From the NCBI RefSeq assembly GCF_032595075.1, contig NZ_CP118735.1, positions 2,074,001-2,138,000 on the forward strand: a stretch of 64,000 bases of DNA. Reading direction: 5' to 3'. Below the pieces are notes generated by a model. The model had not been told where the DNA came from and searched no databases. It saw nothing but the letters and a program-made list of their open reading frames with translations. The translations under genes and the position numbers were made by a program. This document shows positions 26,156-36,227 of the stretch, piece after piece. The number at the start of each line of letters is the position of its first letter. The first letter of the stretch is position 1. This DNA is from Streptococcus sp. 29887 (lineage in GTDB: Bacteria > Bacillota > Bacilli > Lactobacillales > Streptococcaceae).

Positions 26156-26430
26156 AGTTTATTCCAGAACCTCCTTCCTACATTACACGGTCAGCCTTAA
26201 GAACATGCTTGTGACGATAACAATTATTTTCTTCATATCTTTTCACTTTCTAAAAATTGAGATTAACCTAGGTAGCACTACGATCACTAACAAATCACCT
26301 ATAAGTCCACATCAAACAGCGTTTCTGAATATACACCGCTGACTTCTACATAATACCTATCCATTATACCAAAATTCTAGATAATGTTACATATTTAAAA
26401 ATGTCGTTCAGATATGAGTTTGAAGCCACC
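26156..26430. other. Intergenic region with no clear gene
   Basis: No ORF with a ribosome-binding site of reasonable length is visible on either strand. A 17-codon ATG frame near 26200 on the minus strand (MKKIIVIVTSMF...) has no support. It probably holds the promoter of the DUF3592 pair. Confidence 0.5.
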
Positions 26431-26457
26431 AAAAAAAGCTGAACACTCAGCTTTTTT
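26431..26457 (-). terminator. Terminator of purR
   Basis: AAAAAGCTGA/TCAGCTTTTTTT hairpin with a four-base loop, T-rich on both strands, 60 nt beyond the purR stop. Confidence 0.8.
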
Positions 26458-26517
26458 ATGCACGCATAATCTAAATAGGGGGCAGCTTACATCTCTTGAA
26501 GTGCTGACCAGTAAAAG

Positions 26518-27330
26518 TTACTCAAAAATATTACCCAACTCAACGTCCACGCGGTTTTCTTTGACATTGATGTCGGTCACGGCTAGAAGCGATTTGTAGT
26601 TGGCAACGTTGCGATCACCTTTTTGGTTTTCCGCAAAGACAGCTACGCCAACCAAGGTTGAATCAAACTCAGAGAGTAGGCTGATCATACCATTGATGGT
26701 ACCACCGTTTTTCAAGAAGTCATCGACAATCAAGACACGACTTCCTGCCTTCAAGCTACGCTTGGATAGGAACATTTTCTCAATGCGGTCGCTAGATCCT
26801 GACACATAGTTAACCGAAACGGTCGAACCTTCTGTAATCTTAAGATCCCGACGAACAATAACAAATGGAACATTGAGTACATTGGCAACGGCATTGGCCA
26901 AGGGAACACCCTTTGTCGCAACCGTCATGACAGCATCAATCTTTTCTTCCTTAAAAGCATTGGCAATAATACGACCAACATTTTTCAAGACATGAGGGGT
27001 TGAAAGAAGGTCAGATGAGTAAATATAACCACCTGGCAAAATTCGGTTACTTTCAGCCATCTGGTCACGAAGAGTTTGAGCAATCTCGATGGACTCTTCC
27101 TTAGAAATAGATGGCGTAAATACAACACCTCCACTGGCACCAGTAATGGTTTCAATCTGACCAATCGAACTTTCTTCAAAGGCTTTTTTAATAATTGCAA
27201 TATCTTCTGAAATCGAAGACTTGGCAGACTCATACTTTTCCGCAAAGGTATTCAAGCTTGTTAATTCGTAAGGGTGATTGATGAGGTAGTTGGAGATGAC
27301 AACCATTCGTTCACTTCTTCTTAATTTCAT
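26518..27330 (-). CDS. purR: Purine operon regulator PurR
   Basis: This 270-residue protein has an N-terminal winged helix (MKLRRSERMVVISNYLINHP) and a phosphoribosyltransferase-like domain with the PRPP motif VLIVDDFLKNGGT near 200-212. In streptococci PurR activates or represses purine genes by binding PRPP and PurBoxes. The gene has its own promoter with an extended -10 (TGCTATAAT at about 27355). A PurBox-like AAAGCGAAC with one mismatch sits in the same gap; autoregulation is possible but weakly supported. Confidence 0.95.
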   Translation of the reverse strand: MKLRRSERMVVISNYLINHPYELTSLNTFAEKYESAKSSISEDIAIIKKAFEESSIGQIETITGASGGVVFTPSISKEESIEIAQTLRDQMAESNRILPGGYIYSSDLLSTPHVLKNVGRIIANAFKEEKIDAVMTVATKGVPLANAVANVLNVPFVIVRRDLKITEGSTVSVNYVSGSSDRIEKMFLSKRSLKAGSRVLIVDDFLKNGGTINGMISLLSEFDSTLVGVAVFAENQKGDRNVANYKSLLAVTDINVKENRVDVELGNIFE

Positions 27331-27376
27331 ATCGTTCTCCTTTTTGGCTTTTTCCTATTATAGCACAATCTATGCA

Positions 27377-27418
27377 AAAAGCGAACTTTTTTATTTTAAA
27401 AAGTCCGCTTTTTTCGTA
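27377..27418 (-). terminator. Terminator of the rsgA-aph operon
   Basis: AAAAGCGGACTTTTT and AAAAAGTTCGCTTTTT pair with one G-T wobble around a short A/T loop; T5 follows on the minus strand. Confidence 0.75.
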
Positions 27419-27431
27419 TTTTGTTCATTTT

Positions 27432-28298
27432 TCACAAATACCATGATGGTCGAAGCCTGCTATAGCCTTGATACCAAGTCCAAACAGCATCAGCCTGTTC
27501 TTTCATCAAGGGGATTTGGAGGGGATCCACCTGCTCCGCCCAAGAAAGAGCCCCCAGACTGTTCACGGTCAGATAAAGGGCTAAAAGCCTCCAAAATTCC
27601 TCTGGAATAGCTCCTGCAAAATAGGCATCCACCTGACCACGCGCAAAGGCTGGCGACAAGTCTGCCGTGAAAATCAGACGGTTGAACTCCTCCCAAGGAT
27701 CTCCTATATCGTAGCGATCAAAGTCTAAAATTTTCAGTCTTCCATCCTGGCCCCGTAGAAAGTTCCCTGTGTGAAAATCTCCATGATGGTAGGCAATTGG
27801 TCTTCCTGCAAGCAAGTGACGATTGGCCTGGACAAAGTCTATCATGGCTTGACCATTTGGATAGGAATGACTACATGTACGATAGGCTTCTAACTTACTG
27901 TCAATCTTGGACTGATAGTAGTTGTTCCAGTCCCGTTGGTTTTGGTCAATAGGCAGGGCATGTAAGGTTCGCAAGAACTGACCTGACTGACAGCCCAGTT
28001 CATATAAGACAGAATCAGACAGGCTAGAAGCCACTTCATTCATCTCCTGACCTTCCACCCATTCATAAAGGGTATAGACTGACAAGTCATCCGCCCAAAA
28101 ACTTAGTGGCTCTGCCACAGGCAAACCTAGACCAAACAGGTTTTCAACTAATTGAAATTCTAATCGCTTAGCCTCATAGGCTGGCCGCTCTGCTATTCTC
28201 AAAAGACCAAAGCGGCCATCTTCTAGTTGGACCTTGTACTTTTGGTCCGTGGACCAGCCTTTGGTGAGGGGCTGACGAGATACAATCCCAACTGCCAT
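27432..28298 (-). CDS. Aminoglycoside-phosphotransferase-family kinase
   Basis: This 288-residue protein has the APH/choline kinase catalytic loop YHHGDFHTGNFL and the metal-binding ILDFDRYDIGDP segment, so it is probably an active small-molecule kinase. The phosphate-binding N-lobe contains YKVQLEDGRFGLLRI. Members of this family in streptococci are usually not resistance genes, and the substrate cannot be told. The ATG overlaps the yhaM stop (TGATG). Confidence 0.85.
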   Translation of the reverse strand: MAVGIVSRQPLTKGWSTDQKYKVQLEDGRFGLLRIAERPAYEAKRLEFQLVENLFGLGLPVAEPLSFWADDLSVYTLYEWVEGQEMNEVASSLSDSVLYELGCQSGQFLRTLHALPIDQNQRDWNNYYQSKIDSKLEAYRTCSHSYPNGQAMIDFVQANRHLLAGRPIAYHHGDFHTGNFLRGQDGRLKILDFDRYDIGDPWEEFNRLIFTADLSPAFARGQVDAYFAGAIPEEFWRLLALYLTVNSLGALSWAEQVDPLQIPLMKEQADAVWTWYQGYSRLRPSWYL

Positions 28299-29239
28299 CA
28301 GTCGATGTTGGGCTTATAGAAGGCACGGTTATCCATGGCAAAGATGCGATTGGTCATCTCGCCTGGGCCGACCTTGTCCAAGGCCGATAGCATCATCATC
28401 ATTTCCGCATCGATGTTGTCAATCATGTGGAGGATTTCCGCCTCCATAATCTGCGGACGGACAGGGCTTCCATACTCCAGCAAACCGTGGTGGCTGAGGA
28501 TGACATGGCGCAGAACAGTCACTTCCTCCAGACTGTCATCGATGCCCAATTCCATCAAGACCTTAGTAATCTCTTCATCAATCAAGGAAATGTGCCCAAT
28601 CAGATTGCCACGCACCGTATAGCCAGTGTTATCAGGACCTGTCAGTTCGATCACCTTGGCTAGGTCATGGAGCATAATCCCTGCGAAAAGCAGGCTCTTG
28701 TTGAGCTGGGGATAGATGTCACCAATTTTATCCGCCAAGCGGACCATGGTCGCTGTATGGAAGGACAAGCCTGAATAAAAGGCATGGTGATTGGTCTTGG
28801 CTGCTGGATAGGAATAAAATTCCTTGTCGTACTTGCTGTAAAGGGCACGGACAATCCGCTGCCAAGTGGCATTTTCAATGCGGAAAATCATCTGGCTCAG
28901 ATATTCCTTGGTGTCCTTGACATCAACAGGTGGTTTTTCCTTAAAATCAGCAGGATCATTTGGCTCACCGGCTTTTGGCAAACGCAGAACCAGTTGATTG
29001 ACCTGAGGTGTGTTGTTGTAAACCTCACGGCGTCCCTGCATGTGAACAACTGTCCCAGCAGTAAAATCCTTGATTTTCCCTGGTTGGGCATCCCAAACCT
29101 TGCCTTCAATCTCGCCCGTATCATCCTGGAAGGTCAGAGCTAGGTAGTCTTTGCCAGCTCGTGTTTGACGGACTTCAGCTGTCTTGATCAGATAGAATCC
29201 TTCGAAGAATTCATCTTTTTTCATTTGGTTAATTTTCAT
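28298..29239 (-). CDS. yhaM: 3'-5' exoribonuclease YhaM
   Basis: This 313-residue protein has an N-terminal OB fold (AGKDYLALTFQDDTGEIEGKVW) and an HD phosphohydrolase domain with H-HD-type ligands (HHAFYSGLSFHTATM and GIMLHDLAKVIEL). YhaM trims RNA 3' ends in Firmicutes. The start at 29239 has GAGGAAG upstream; an earlier ATG lacks it. It overlaps the rmuC stop by 11 nt. Confidence 0.93.
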   Translation of the reverse strand: MKINQMKKDEFFEGFYLIKTAEVRQTRAGKDYLALTFQDDTGEIEGKVWDAQPGKIKDFTAGTVVHMQGRREVYNNTPQVNQLVLRLPKAGEPNDPADFKEKPPVDVKDTKEYLSQMIFRIENATWQRIVRALYSKYDKEFYSYPAAKTNHHAFYSGLSFHTATMVRLADKIGDIYPQLNKSLLFAGIMLHDLAKVIELTGPDNTGYTVRGNLIGHISLIDEEITKVLMELGIDDSLEEVTVLRHVILSHHGLLEYGSPVRPQIMEAEILHMIDNIDAEMMMMLSALDKVGPGEMTNRIFAMDNRAFYKPNID

Positions 29240-30467
29240 TATCTTCCTCATCTAATGGGGACAGGCCAAGCAGTCCCTTGGTTTGGTCATCTTCGTACAG
29301 GTCAATGGTACGAAGACTACGCTCGATGGCGTTGGTGCGAGTGGTTAAGAGTTTGTCAATATTGCTGCTGGCTTGATTGAGTTGTTTCTGAGCCTTAAGC
29401 AAGAGGTCAGAAAACTTGCCAAATTCCAGCTTGACATTGCCCAAGACCTTGGAAATATCATCAGCAGAGCGTTGAATGTTGAGGGTCTTAAAGCCGACGG
29501 AGAGGGAATTGAGCAAGGCAGAAAGGGTGGTCGGTCCAGCTACTACGATATTTTCCTGACGGCGAAGCTCATCAAAGAAAATCGGATTGCGAACCACTTC
29601 TGAATAAAGTCCCTCGGTTGGCAAGAACAATACTCCAAAGTTGGTGGTTTCAGGCGGATTGAGGTACTTGCTCTGAATATCTTTGGCAAAACGTTTAATA
29701 GCCGCTAAGAGATTTTTGCGATGGAGTTCAATCTGGTCCTTATCCCCACTTTCGTAGGCATCTTCCAAGCGATAATAGTCCGCCAACGGAAACTTGGAAT
29801 CGATTGGCAAGTAGATATAGTCGCCTTCCGTCCGTCCCGGTAGCTTGACCGCATACTCCACGCGCTCATTCGAGCCTGAAGCCGTGGCAAACTCTCGCTC
29901 ATATTGGCTAGGTGTCAAAATATCCTCGATAATCTGTCCCAGCTGCAATTCACCCATGATGCCACGGGTTTTGGTGCCAGACAGCACCTTGTTAAGACTA
30001 CCTACATCACGCGCCACCGTCTGCATTTCACCCAGACCACGATTGACCGATTCCAATTGCTTGGACACCGTTTCAAAGGAGGCTTGTAGGCGGGTTTGTA
30101 GGGTTTTCTCCAGCTTTTCCTCAACTGTCTGTCGCATTTCTTCTAGGCGTTTTTCATTAGATTCCTGAATGGCCTGCAAACGACGGTCAGTGGCATCTCG
30201 ATTTTCCAAGTGGCTCTTATTCAGCTCTTGACGGATGTCGGTTAGCTGTTGGTAAAGCTCCGTGCGGAGTCTTTCCACCTCCTGATGAATGGCCTGCTGC
30301 TGTTTGAGAGTTGCATTTTCTAGTTGATAGCTGAGCTGATCAGACAAGTTGTCTGCTGTATCTTCGGCTTGATCTTGCAAAAGCAGGGCCAAGCTCTGCC
30401 ATTTTCCATAAAGAAAAACCAAGGCAAGCAAGACCAGTATCAGCAAAATAAGTAGTACAATATCCAT
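29229..30467 (-). CDS. rmuC: DNA recombination protein RmuC
   Basis: This 412-residue protein starts with one membrane helix (IVLLILLILVLLALVFLYG). A long coiled coil follows (~35-150), then the RmuC core with LPGRTEGDYIYLPIDSKFPL. RmuC limits inverted-repeat rearrangements. Its N-terminal anchor places it at the membrane. It starts immediately before the thiN stop. Confidence 0.95.
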   Translation of the reverse strand: MDIVLLILLILVLLALVFLYGKWQSLALLLQDQAEDTADNLSDQLSYQLENATLKQQQAIHQEVERLRTELYQQLTDIRQELNKSHLENRDATDRRLQAIQESNEKRLEEMRQTVEEKLEKTLQTRLQASFETVSKQLESVNRGLGEMQTVARDVGSLNKVLSGTKTRGIMGELQLGQIIEDILTPSQYEREFATASGSNERVEYAVKLPGRTEGDYIYLPIDSKFPLADYYRLEDAYESGDKDQIELHRKNLLAAIKRFAKDIQSKYLNPPETTNFGVLFLPTEGLYSEVVRNPIFFDELRRQENIVVAGPTTLSALLNSLSVGFKTLNIQRSADDISKVLGNVKLEFGKFSDLLLKAQKQLNQASSNIDKLLTTRTNAIERSLRTIDLYEDDQTKGLLGLSPLDEEDNEN

Positions 30468-31100
30468 CTAATTCTTGTCCTTACTGTAGATCAGGACCAC
30501 GTAGCCCTGATCCAGTTGAATGTCTATGTCCCTATCTATAAATTCGTTAGAAGCATAGCATTTTTTGAAAAAATAATTGCTGGCATCCAGCGGGTACTTG
30601 GCATGACGAATGGTCAGGCGGCTTTGGTCCGACGGCATAAAGGAAATGTACTTCATACCAGCAATCGGTGACAAACGGTGCTGACCTGCAGGTCGAAATC
30701 GGACGACGTTCTGACTGTCAACCAATTCAATCTGCTCCATATAGGCTGCCAAGTCTGGTTCAGCTGGTAAAAAGAGATTGGCCATCATGTGATCCATGCG
30801 ACCACCCAAGGCTCCGTATATACGAACCTGAGCCTGCGGATAGGCCTTGAAGATTTCCTTTAAAGCCAGCTCCAAATCTGTGTCATCTTTTTCAGCAGGA
30901 GCTTGCAAAAAACGCTCTGCCATCTCCCTTATTTGCCCCAGCTCCTCAGAGGTCACCGAGTCAAAATCACCGATGGCCCAATCAAGAGGTAGAGTAGCTT
31001 CCAATAGACGAAGAGAGCCTGCATCTACCCCCACATAGAGGTCGGCAGGCTCAGGAAGGCAGTCAAAGGAACCGCCTGCAATAACAGCAACCTTAGTCAT
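30468..31100 (-). CDS. thiN: Thiamine pyrophosphokinase
   Basis: This 210-residue enzyme has the nucleotide-binding segments VGVDAGSLRLLE, AIGDFDSVT and KDDTDLELAL, all characteristic of thiamine pyrophosphokinase, and GALGGRMDHMMANLF in the middle. It converts thiamine to the cofactor TPP. It overlaps rpe by eight nt, consistent with the rsgA-rpe-thiN operon of streptococci. Confidence 0.95.
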   Translation of the reverse strand: MTKVAVIAGGSFDCLPEPADLYVGVDAGSLRLLEATLPLDWAIGDFDSVTSEELGQIREMAERFLQAPAEKDDTDLELALKEIFKAYPQAQVRIYGALGGRMDHMMANLFLPAEPDLAAYMEQIELVDSQNVVRFRPAGQHRLSPIAGMKYISFMPSDQSRLTIRHAKYPLDASNYFFKKCYASNEFIDRDIDIQLDQGYVVLIYSKDKN

Positions 31101-31752
31101 GGAGGGCAGCTCTCAATTTGACAACGTTGGCATCCAAATCGCCTTTGAAAAGGTAGGAACCTGCCACAAAGACATTGGCACCCGCATTTTTGGCTGAATG
31201 AATGGTCTTGTCGTCAATCCCGCCGTCCACTTCGATGTCAAAGTTCAAGCCTTTAGCTTCACGAAGTTTGACCAAGGCCTCAATCTTCTCAGCCACTTCT
31301 GGAATGTAGGCCTGACCACCAAAACCTGGGTTGACCGTCATGAGAAGCACCTGATCCACTAAGTTGAGCACAGGCTCAATGGTCACAAGCGGCGTACCTG
31401 GATTGATGACCACACCCACCTTCATACCAGCAGCACGGATTTTCTGCAGGGTCCCATGCAGGTGAACCGTTGCTTCTGCGTGAATAGTCAAGATATCCGC
31501 ACCAGCGCGGGCGAAGCTTTCGATATGGTTTTCAGGATTGGACACCATGAGGTGGCAATCGAAGACCAGCTTGCTATGAGGACGCATGGCCGCAACCACA
31601 TCCGCCCCAAAGCTGATATTTGGCACAAAATGACCGTCCATGATGTCAATATGAACGTATTCCACACCAGTCTGCTCAATACGCTTGAGCTCTTTTTCAA
31701 AATTTGCATAATCTGCCGCCAAAATAGACGGTGCAATCTTATAATGTGACAT
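31093..31752 (-). CDS. rpe: Ribulose-phosphate 3-epimerase
   Basis: This 219-residue TIM-barrel enzyme has SILAADYANFEKEL, the metal ligands in VHIDIMDGHFVPN and VNPGFGGQAYIPE, and the phosphate-binding VDGGIDDKTI. It interconverts ribulose 5-phosphate and xylulose 5-phosphate in the pentose phosphate pathway. It lies 14 nt after rsgA. Confidence 0.97.
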   Translation of the reverse strand: MSHYKIAPSILAADYANFEKELKRIEQTGVEYVHIDIMDGHFVPNISFGADVVAAMRPHSKLVFDCHLMVSNPENHIESFARAGADILTIHAEATVHLHGTLQKIRAAGMKVGVVINPGTPLVTIEPVLNLVDQVLLMTVNPGFGGQAYIPEVAEKIEALVKLREAKGLNFDIEVDGGIDDKTIHSAKNAGANVFVAGSYLFKGDLDANVVKLRAALHD

Positions 31753-31766
31753 AGAGTACCAACTTT

Positions 31767-32642
31767 CTATTTGAATTTCTTACTAACCTTGATATAGGTT
31801 TCACGCTGATTTTGGATTTCGCTGAGGAATTGGAGATAATTGTCAAAGCGACTTTGGGAAATGGCAGAGCTGGCAACAGCTTCCTTGACCGCACAATCCG
31901 GCTCATGGGTGTGGGTACAGGTCCTAAATTTGCAGTTCTGGCTGGCTTCCGCAATCTCTGGGAAACAATCTGTCAGAGCCTCCGCCTCCTTGACTTCATA
32001 GTCTAGGGATGAAAAACCTGGCGTATCCGCAATTTTCCCACCGAAGACATTGTAGAAACTGACCGCACGAGTGGTATGGCGACCACGCCCCAGACTATCT
32101 GAAATCGCCCCTGTTTCCAAGGCTAATTCTGGTGCAATGCGATTGAGAAGAGTCGATTTGCCAACCCCTGTCTGTCCCATAAAGACCGTCACCTTATCCT
32201 GCAATAATGGCGTCAATTCCTCCAAATGATAGACAAATGGATAGCCAATTTTCTCATAGATAGCCTTAAAGTCATCCATTTCCGCCCGATCTTCCACCAA
32301 GTCCATCTTAGAGATATAGATAATGGGATCCATATCCTTCTGTTCAAGGAGAACTAGGAAACGATCCAGTAGATTGGCATTAAAATCAGGTTCCTTGGCC
32401 GACATGATAACCACTGCCTGATCGATATTGACGATAGGAGGTCGAACCAAGCTATTCTTTCTCTCGTGGATTTTTAAAATATAGCCTTCTGAGTTTTCCT
32501 CGGCAGAAAAGTCCACAAAATCACCCACGTAGGGCGTTTGGCCTTTCTTACGAAAATTTCCTCTGGCTCTGGTTTGATAAATCTGTCCATCCGCCTCGAC
32601 ATAGTAAAAACCAGCCAAGGCCTTGATAATTCTTCCTTGCAA
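31767..32642 (-). CDS. rsgA: Ribosome small-subunit-dependent GTPase RsgA
   Basis: This 291-residue GTPase is circularly permuted, as expected: OB fold first, then G4 ([10 protein letters not shown]), G1 ([12 protein letters not shown]), G3 (DTPGFSSLD) and a C-terminal zinc finger with C..C..H..C ([15 protein letters not shown]). It checks late 30S assembly. The start codon is TTG at 32642, eight bases after GGAG. Confidence 0.97.
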   Translation of the reverse strand: MQGRIIKALAGFYYVEADGQIYQTRARGNFRKKGQTPYVGDFVDFSAEENSEGYILKIHERKNSLVRPPIVNIDQAVVIMSAKEPDFNANLLDRFLVLLEQKDMDPIIYISKMDLVEDRAEMDDFKAIYEKIGYPFVYHLEELTPLLQDKVTVFMGQTGVGKSTLLNRIAPELALETGAISDSLGRGRHTTRAVSFYNVFGGKIADTPGFSSLDYEVKEAEALTDCFPEIAEASQNCKFRTCTHTHEPDCAVKEAVASSAISQSRFDNYLQFLSEIQNQRETYIKVSKKFK

Positions 32643-32690
32643 TGAAGACTCCTTTGTGTGTACTTGTTCCTATTATACCAAATTTCCTAC

Positions 32691-32711
32691 AAAAAAACCG
32701 CAAGCGGTTTC
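32691..32711 (-). terminator. Terminator upstream of rsgA
   Basis: AAACCGC/GCGGTTT hairpin with a two-base loop and T7 on the minus strand. It would stop the minus-strand ABC-transporter transcript after it passes the tRNA gene antisense. Confidence 0.75.
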
Positions 32712-32765
32712 GATTTTACACTTTACTCTAGTCATTTCAAATAAAAAATAGTATAATAAAAACAA

Positions 32766-32847
32766 GCGGAGGTGGTGGAACGGCAGACACGCATGCTTCA
32801 GGCGCATGTGCCCATCGGGTGTGAGGGTTCAAATCCCTTCCTCCGCA
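32766..32847 (+). tRNA. tRNA-Leu (CAG)
   Basis: The acceptor arms GCGGAGG and CCTCCGC pair, the anticodon loop is TTCAGGC (anticodon CAG), there is a variable arm with GCCCATCGGGT, and the T loop contains GGTTCAAATCC. Length is 82 nt. TATAAT lies at about 32752 with no good -35. Its 3' end is 49 nt from the end of the next (minus-strand) gene. Confidence 0.97.
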
Positions 32848-32895
32848 TGATAAATGGAGAGACCCCAAGTCAGAATTATTGGCTTGGGGTTATTT

Positions 32896-34488
32896 TTATA
32901 TCTTCTCGCTCAGTTTCCCATCACGCATTTCCAAAACCACATCAAACATGTCTAGGATGGCAGGGTCTGATTCATGCAAGATGGTGATGATGAGTTTATC
33001 CTCCAGCTGCAAGAGGTTTGTCAAAACCTGCTTGGTCAGGGCAGAGTCTAAATGGGCGGTCGGTTCATCCAAGAGCATGACATCCTTGCCACTCATCAGG
33101 GCACGGAGCAGGCACAGGACATTTTTCTCACCTCCACTCAAGAGACTGGGGTCTGTTGTTGTACGCAAGGTGTCCTGTAATCTCATTGGCAAGCTCCTTA
33201 ACAAGCCAAGCATGACATCTCTTCCCTTCTCATAGGTTCCAAAAACAGATACATTGTTTTCAAAATCGGTATGGTAAAGATGCTCAAACTGGCTGAGATA
33301 GAAGGCGGTAGCTGCTTCCATTTCATGCAAAACATCGTTTTCCAGATAGGAAACACTTCCCTTGTCCAGAGCCAGTTCTCCTGCCAACACTCGTAGAAAA
33401 GTTGATTTTCCGCTAGCTGACGGACCAATGATGGCATACTTTTTCCCCTTATCAAACCGATAGGAAAAATCTGCTACCACTAATTCCCCCACATGATAGG
33501 CCACATCCCTGACTTCCAAGGCTGTCACATTGGGATAGCTTGGTACTTGCTCAGACAAGACCTGACCAGCAAGATAACCTTCTAAATTGGCGACCGTTTC
33601 CTTGGTCGAATGGATATAATTGACATCCAAGAGGATGTATTTCATAGGATAGATGAAATTTTCAACATAGCTGAAGGTTGCAATGGCAGCACCGATGGTC
33701 AACTCTTTTTGCAGCAAGAGATAGCCGACCAAGCCAAAAGCCGTTAATTGCACCAAAAACATGGAAAATCCATTGACAACATTGGCCAGGGTTTTGAATT
33801 GCCCAAAGCGAAAACGGGCCTGTTCACTTTCTTCTACTGACCGATGGTGGACACGACTGATGGAACTAAATGTTTCGGGATTGACACGGTTCTTAGCAGA
33901 AAAGAGGTCAGTCACCACCTGAAAATAGCCTTCCAAACTCTGTAAAAATGACCGCTGACGCTGAGAAAGAGGACCCGAAATCCACTTGGGAATGAAAACC
34001 GCCAAGGCAGATGACAAAATAATGCCTACCGCAACCAGCGGATGAACAAAGAGAAAGAGGGAAACCGCATAGATGACCATGCTCAAACTAGAGCGGATAA
34101 TGTCCATGAGGGGACTCAGGTAACTCTCCTCAATGGTTTCCAAATCGTTGTCAAAAATGGATAGATAGGCAGAGACATTCTTCTCTGAAAATTTTGCTAA
34201 AGGCTGTGATAACAAGCTGTTTGCCAGACCTTTTTTAGCCGTGACATAGAATCCCTGAGACACCTTCCACTCATAAACCTGAGAAATGTACTGAAAGACT
34301 GAATTGGCAATGATGGTCAAAGCGTAGGCCAACAAGAGCCAGACAAGTCCTGTCCAGCCCATCTGAAAAATATGATCAAAAAGACACTTATTTAACTCCG
34401 GCAAAGCAACATTTGTCAAACTATATAAGATATGGAAAATCAACTGGATGGCAATAACTGGTTTCAATTGATAGATAATCTTTTTCAT
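32896..34488 (-). CDS. ABC transporter, fused permease/ATPase, second subunit
   Basis: This 530-residue half-transporter has six membrane helices (~1-300) and a nucleotide-binding domain. The Walker A reads GPSASGKSTFLR, the signature LLSGGEKNVLC and the Walker B DVMLLDEPTAH. The H-loop position is ITILHES. GGAGG precedes the start at 34488. It follows the partner gene by 19 nt, and together they should form a heterodimeric exporter. Substrate unknown; peptide or lipid export is typical of the family. Confidence 0.88.
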   Translation of the reverse strand: MKKIIYQLKPVIAIQLIFHILYSLTNVALPELNKCLFDHIFQMGWTGLVWLLLAYALTIIANSVFQYISQVYEWKVSQGFYVTAKKGLANSLLSQPLAKFSEKNVSAYLSIFDNDLETIEESYLSPLMDIIRSSLSMVIYAVSLFLFVHPLVAVGIILSSALAVFIPKWISGPLSQRQRSFLQSLEGYFQVVTDLFSAKNRVNPETFSSISRVHHRSVEESEQARFRFGQFKTLANVVNGFSMFLVQLTAFGLVGYLLLQKELTIGAAIATFSYVENFIYPMKYILLDVNYIHSTKETVANLEGYLAGQVLSEQVPSYPNVTALEVRDVAYHVGELVVADFSYRFDKGKKYAIIGPSASGKSTFLRVLAGELALDKGSVSYLENDVLHEMEAATAFYLSQFEHLYHTDFENNVSVFGTYEKGRDVMLGLLRSLPMRLQDTLRTTTDPSLLSGGEKNVLCLLRALMSGKDVMLLDEPTAHLDSALTKQVLTNLLQLEDKLIITILHESDPAILDMFDVVLEMRDGKLSEKI

Positions 34489-34507
34489 AACTCCTCCAGA
34501 TAGGAAC

Positions 34508-36085
34508 TTAATTACTCTCCCCAATCCGTACCACCCCATCATAACGGCTAAGAACCTCATCAGATACACGGTGGGAAATATGAATGAGCGTCTTATCAGC
34601 TAGTGAGGTAAGGTAGGCTTCAATTACTGTATAGGTTTCCTGATCCAAGGCAGACAGACTTTCATCCAGCAACAAGATGTCCTTATCTTGCAGCAAGGCA
34701 CGAATCAAGAGCAGGCGCTGCTTTTGTCCGCCAGACAGTCCGCTATCATCACTAATTTCCTCTCTCAAAGAAGCATAACTTGGGAAACGACTGTCAAGGT
34801 TCATGGTCTTAATGAGTGACATCAGCCTATCTTCTGAAACCTCCCGTCCCATGGTCAAGTTGTAAAGAACCGTATCATGGAAAAGGGCTCCCTCTTGTGG
34901 CAGATAGGCAATCTTGTCTTGAATGGCTTGGTAGGATAAGTCTGAAAGAGAGATTTGATCAAAGTAAATATCCCCTGCTTGCAGTTGGCTATTCTTGGTC
35001 AAAATAAGAGCCAAGGAAGATTTGCCAGAACCACTTTCCCCAAGAATTAGATACTTCTTACCACGTTCAAACGCTACGGTCAAGTCTTCAAAGACCTGTT
35101 TCTCACCGATGGCATAACTAGCCTTGACCAGTTGCATGCTCTGGAAAGCTGAAGCTAGTTCCTGTCCCTTCGTTTCTTGACCCAAAGTAGATAGCTCAAA
35201 CTCTTGCTTCAATTCCTTAACGGCATGCCTGTCCAAAAAGGCTGCCGCAATGCTGTTAATGGGATCCACCAACTGCTCTGAAATGGTCAGAATAGCTGTC
35301 AAGCCACCGATGGTCAAGGCCCCAGAAAAGACCTGAAAACCACCGATAAAGATAATCGAAAGCGTGGTCAGATAAAAGACAAAACCGACTAAGATCTGCA
35401 TGGTTACTGTCGTTCGATTGGCCTGATTGACCTTGTCATTGACTGCTTGATAGCGATCATTCAGCCCATCTAAAACTTGCTGTCTTTGGCGGCTATTTTT
35501 CACTTGCAAATAACCCAGAAAGACATCTGAAACCCTTGTATTATAGACCTGCTGACTGTCCGAAATCGCCTCCTGATTGAGCCTCCTCCGCTTTTTAAAC
35601 AAATAGGGAATCACAACTGGCAAGAATGAGATCAGAATCAAGAAAATAGCGGTCAGACCATCCAAGCTAAGAAGGGCCAAACTGGCAATACCAAAGGTAC
35701 AAGCCCCTTGAAAAATCGTAAAGAAAGCGTCGTAATAATCTTCTTTCACCGTCTCCAAATCATTATTGAGCTGGGAAATATAGGCCCCTGCCCCTTGCTC
35801 AACGAACTCTCTAAAAGACAAATCAAACATTTTCCCAATAAAGGTCGCTTGTAATTGGAAACCTACTTGATTGAGATAGCTGACATTGGCAATCTGACGA
35901 ATGTATTCAAAGACCAGCATGACAAGGACAGTTAGCCCCATCAGTACAAAATAAGACACAAAGGCCTGTCTATCTCCAGCTGCAATAGCATCAATAATAT
36001 AGCGATATTGGTACAGAAAGCCAACATTTAGCAGGGCTACTGCAAAAATACAAGATAAGGTTAGCCAAAAATTCCTCTTTTTCAT
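34508..36085 (-). CDS. ABC transporter, fused permease/ATPase, first subunit
   Basis: This 525-residue half-transporter has a Walker A GESGSGKSSLALI, signature GLSGGQKQRLLL and Walker B DILLLDESLSA. The residue after the Walker B aspartate is E, so this site is catalytically canonical. The membrane part is in the first ~310 residues. The start at 36085 (MKKRNFWLTLSC) follows GGAGGGG. It is the first gene of a pair beginning just after a promoter region at 36090-36225. Confidence 0.88.
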   Translation of the reverse strand: MKKRNFWLTLSCIFAVALLNVGFLYQYRYIIDAIAAGDRQAFVSYFVLMGLTVLVMLVFEYIRQIANVSYLNQVGFQLQATFIGKMFDLSFREFVEQGAGAYISQLNNDLETVKEDYYDAFFTIFQGACTFGIASLALLSLDGLTAIFLILISFLPVVIPYLFKKRRRLNQEAISDSQQVYNTRVSDVFLGYLQVKNSRQRQQVLDGLNDRYQAVNDKVNQANRTTVTMQILVGFVFYLTTLSIIFIGGFQVFSGALTIGGLTAILTISEQLVDPINSIAAAFLDRHAVKELKQEFELSTLGQETKGQELASAFQSMQLVKASYAIGEKQVFEDLTVAFERGKKYLILGESGSGKSSLALILTKNSQLQAGDIYFDQISLSDLSYQAIQDKIAYLPQEGALFHDTVLYNLTMGREVSEDRLMSLIKTMNLDSRFPSYASLREEISDDSGLSGGQKQRLLLIRALLQDKDILLLDESLSALDQETYTVIEAYLTSLADKTLIHISHRVSDEVLSRYDGVVRIGESN

Positions 36086-36227
36086 TTCCCCTCCACCGTT
36101 TGATAGATTTCTAAACAAAGCAATAAAAAATCTGCATTAAACACCGTTATTATACCACAACTCCCCATGTTTGTGTATGTTTTCACATAAAGAAGAAACC
36201 AAGCCAGCTATCTGACTTGGTTTATTT

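Noticed and set aside
26156..26430. Remnant of a third DUF3592-like gene
   Set aside because: A hydrophobic stretch can be read in one frame but shared motifs are missing and stops are frequent.
27432..28298. An aminoglycoside-resistance gene
   Set aside because: Only the family-wide kinase motifs match; it sits in a conserved housekeeping block with no mobile context.
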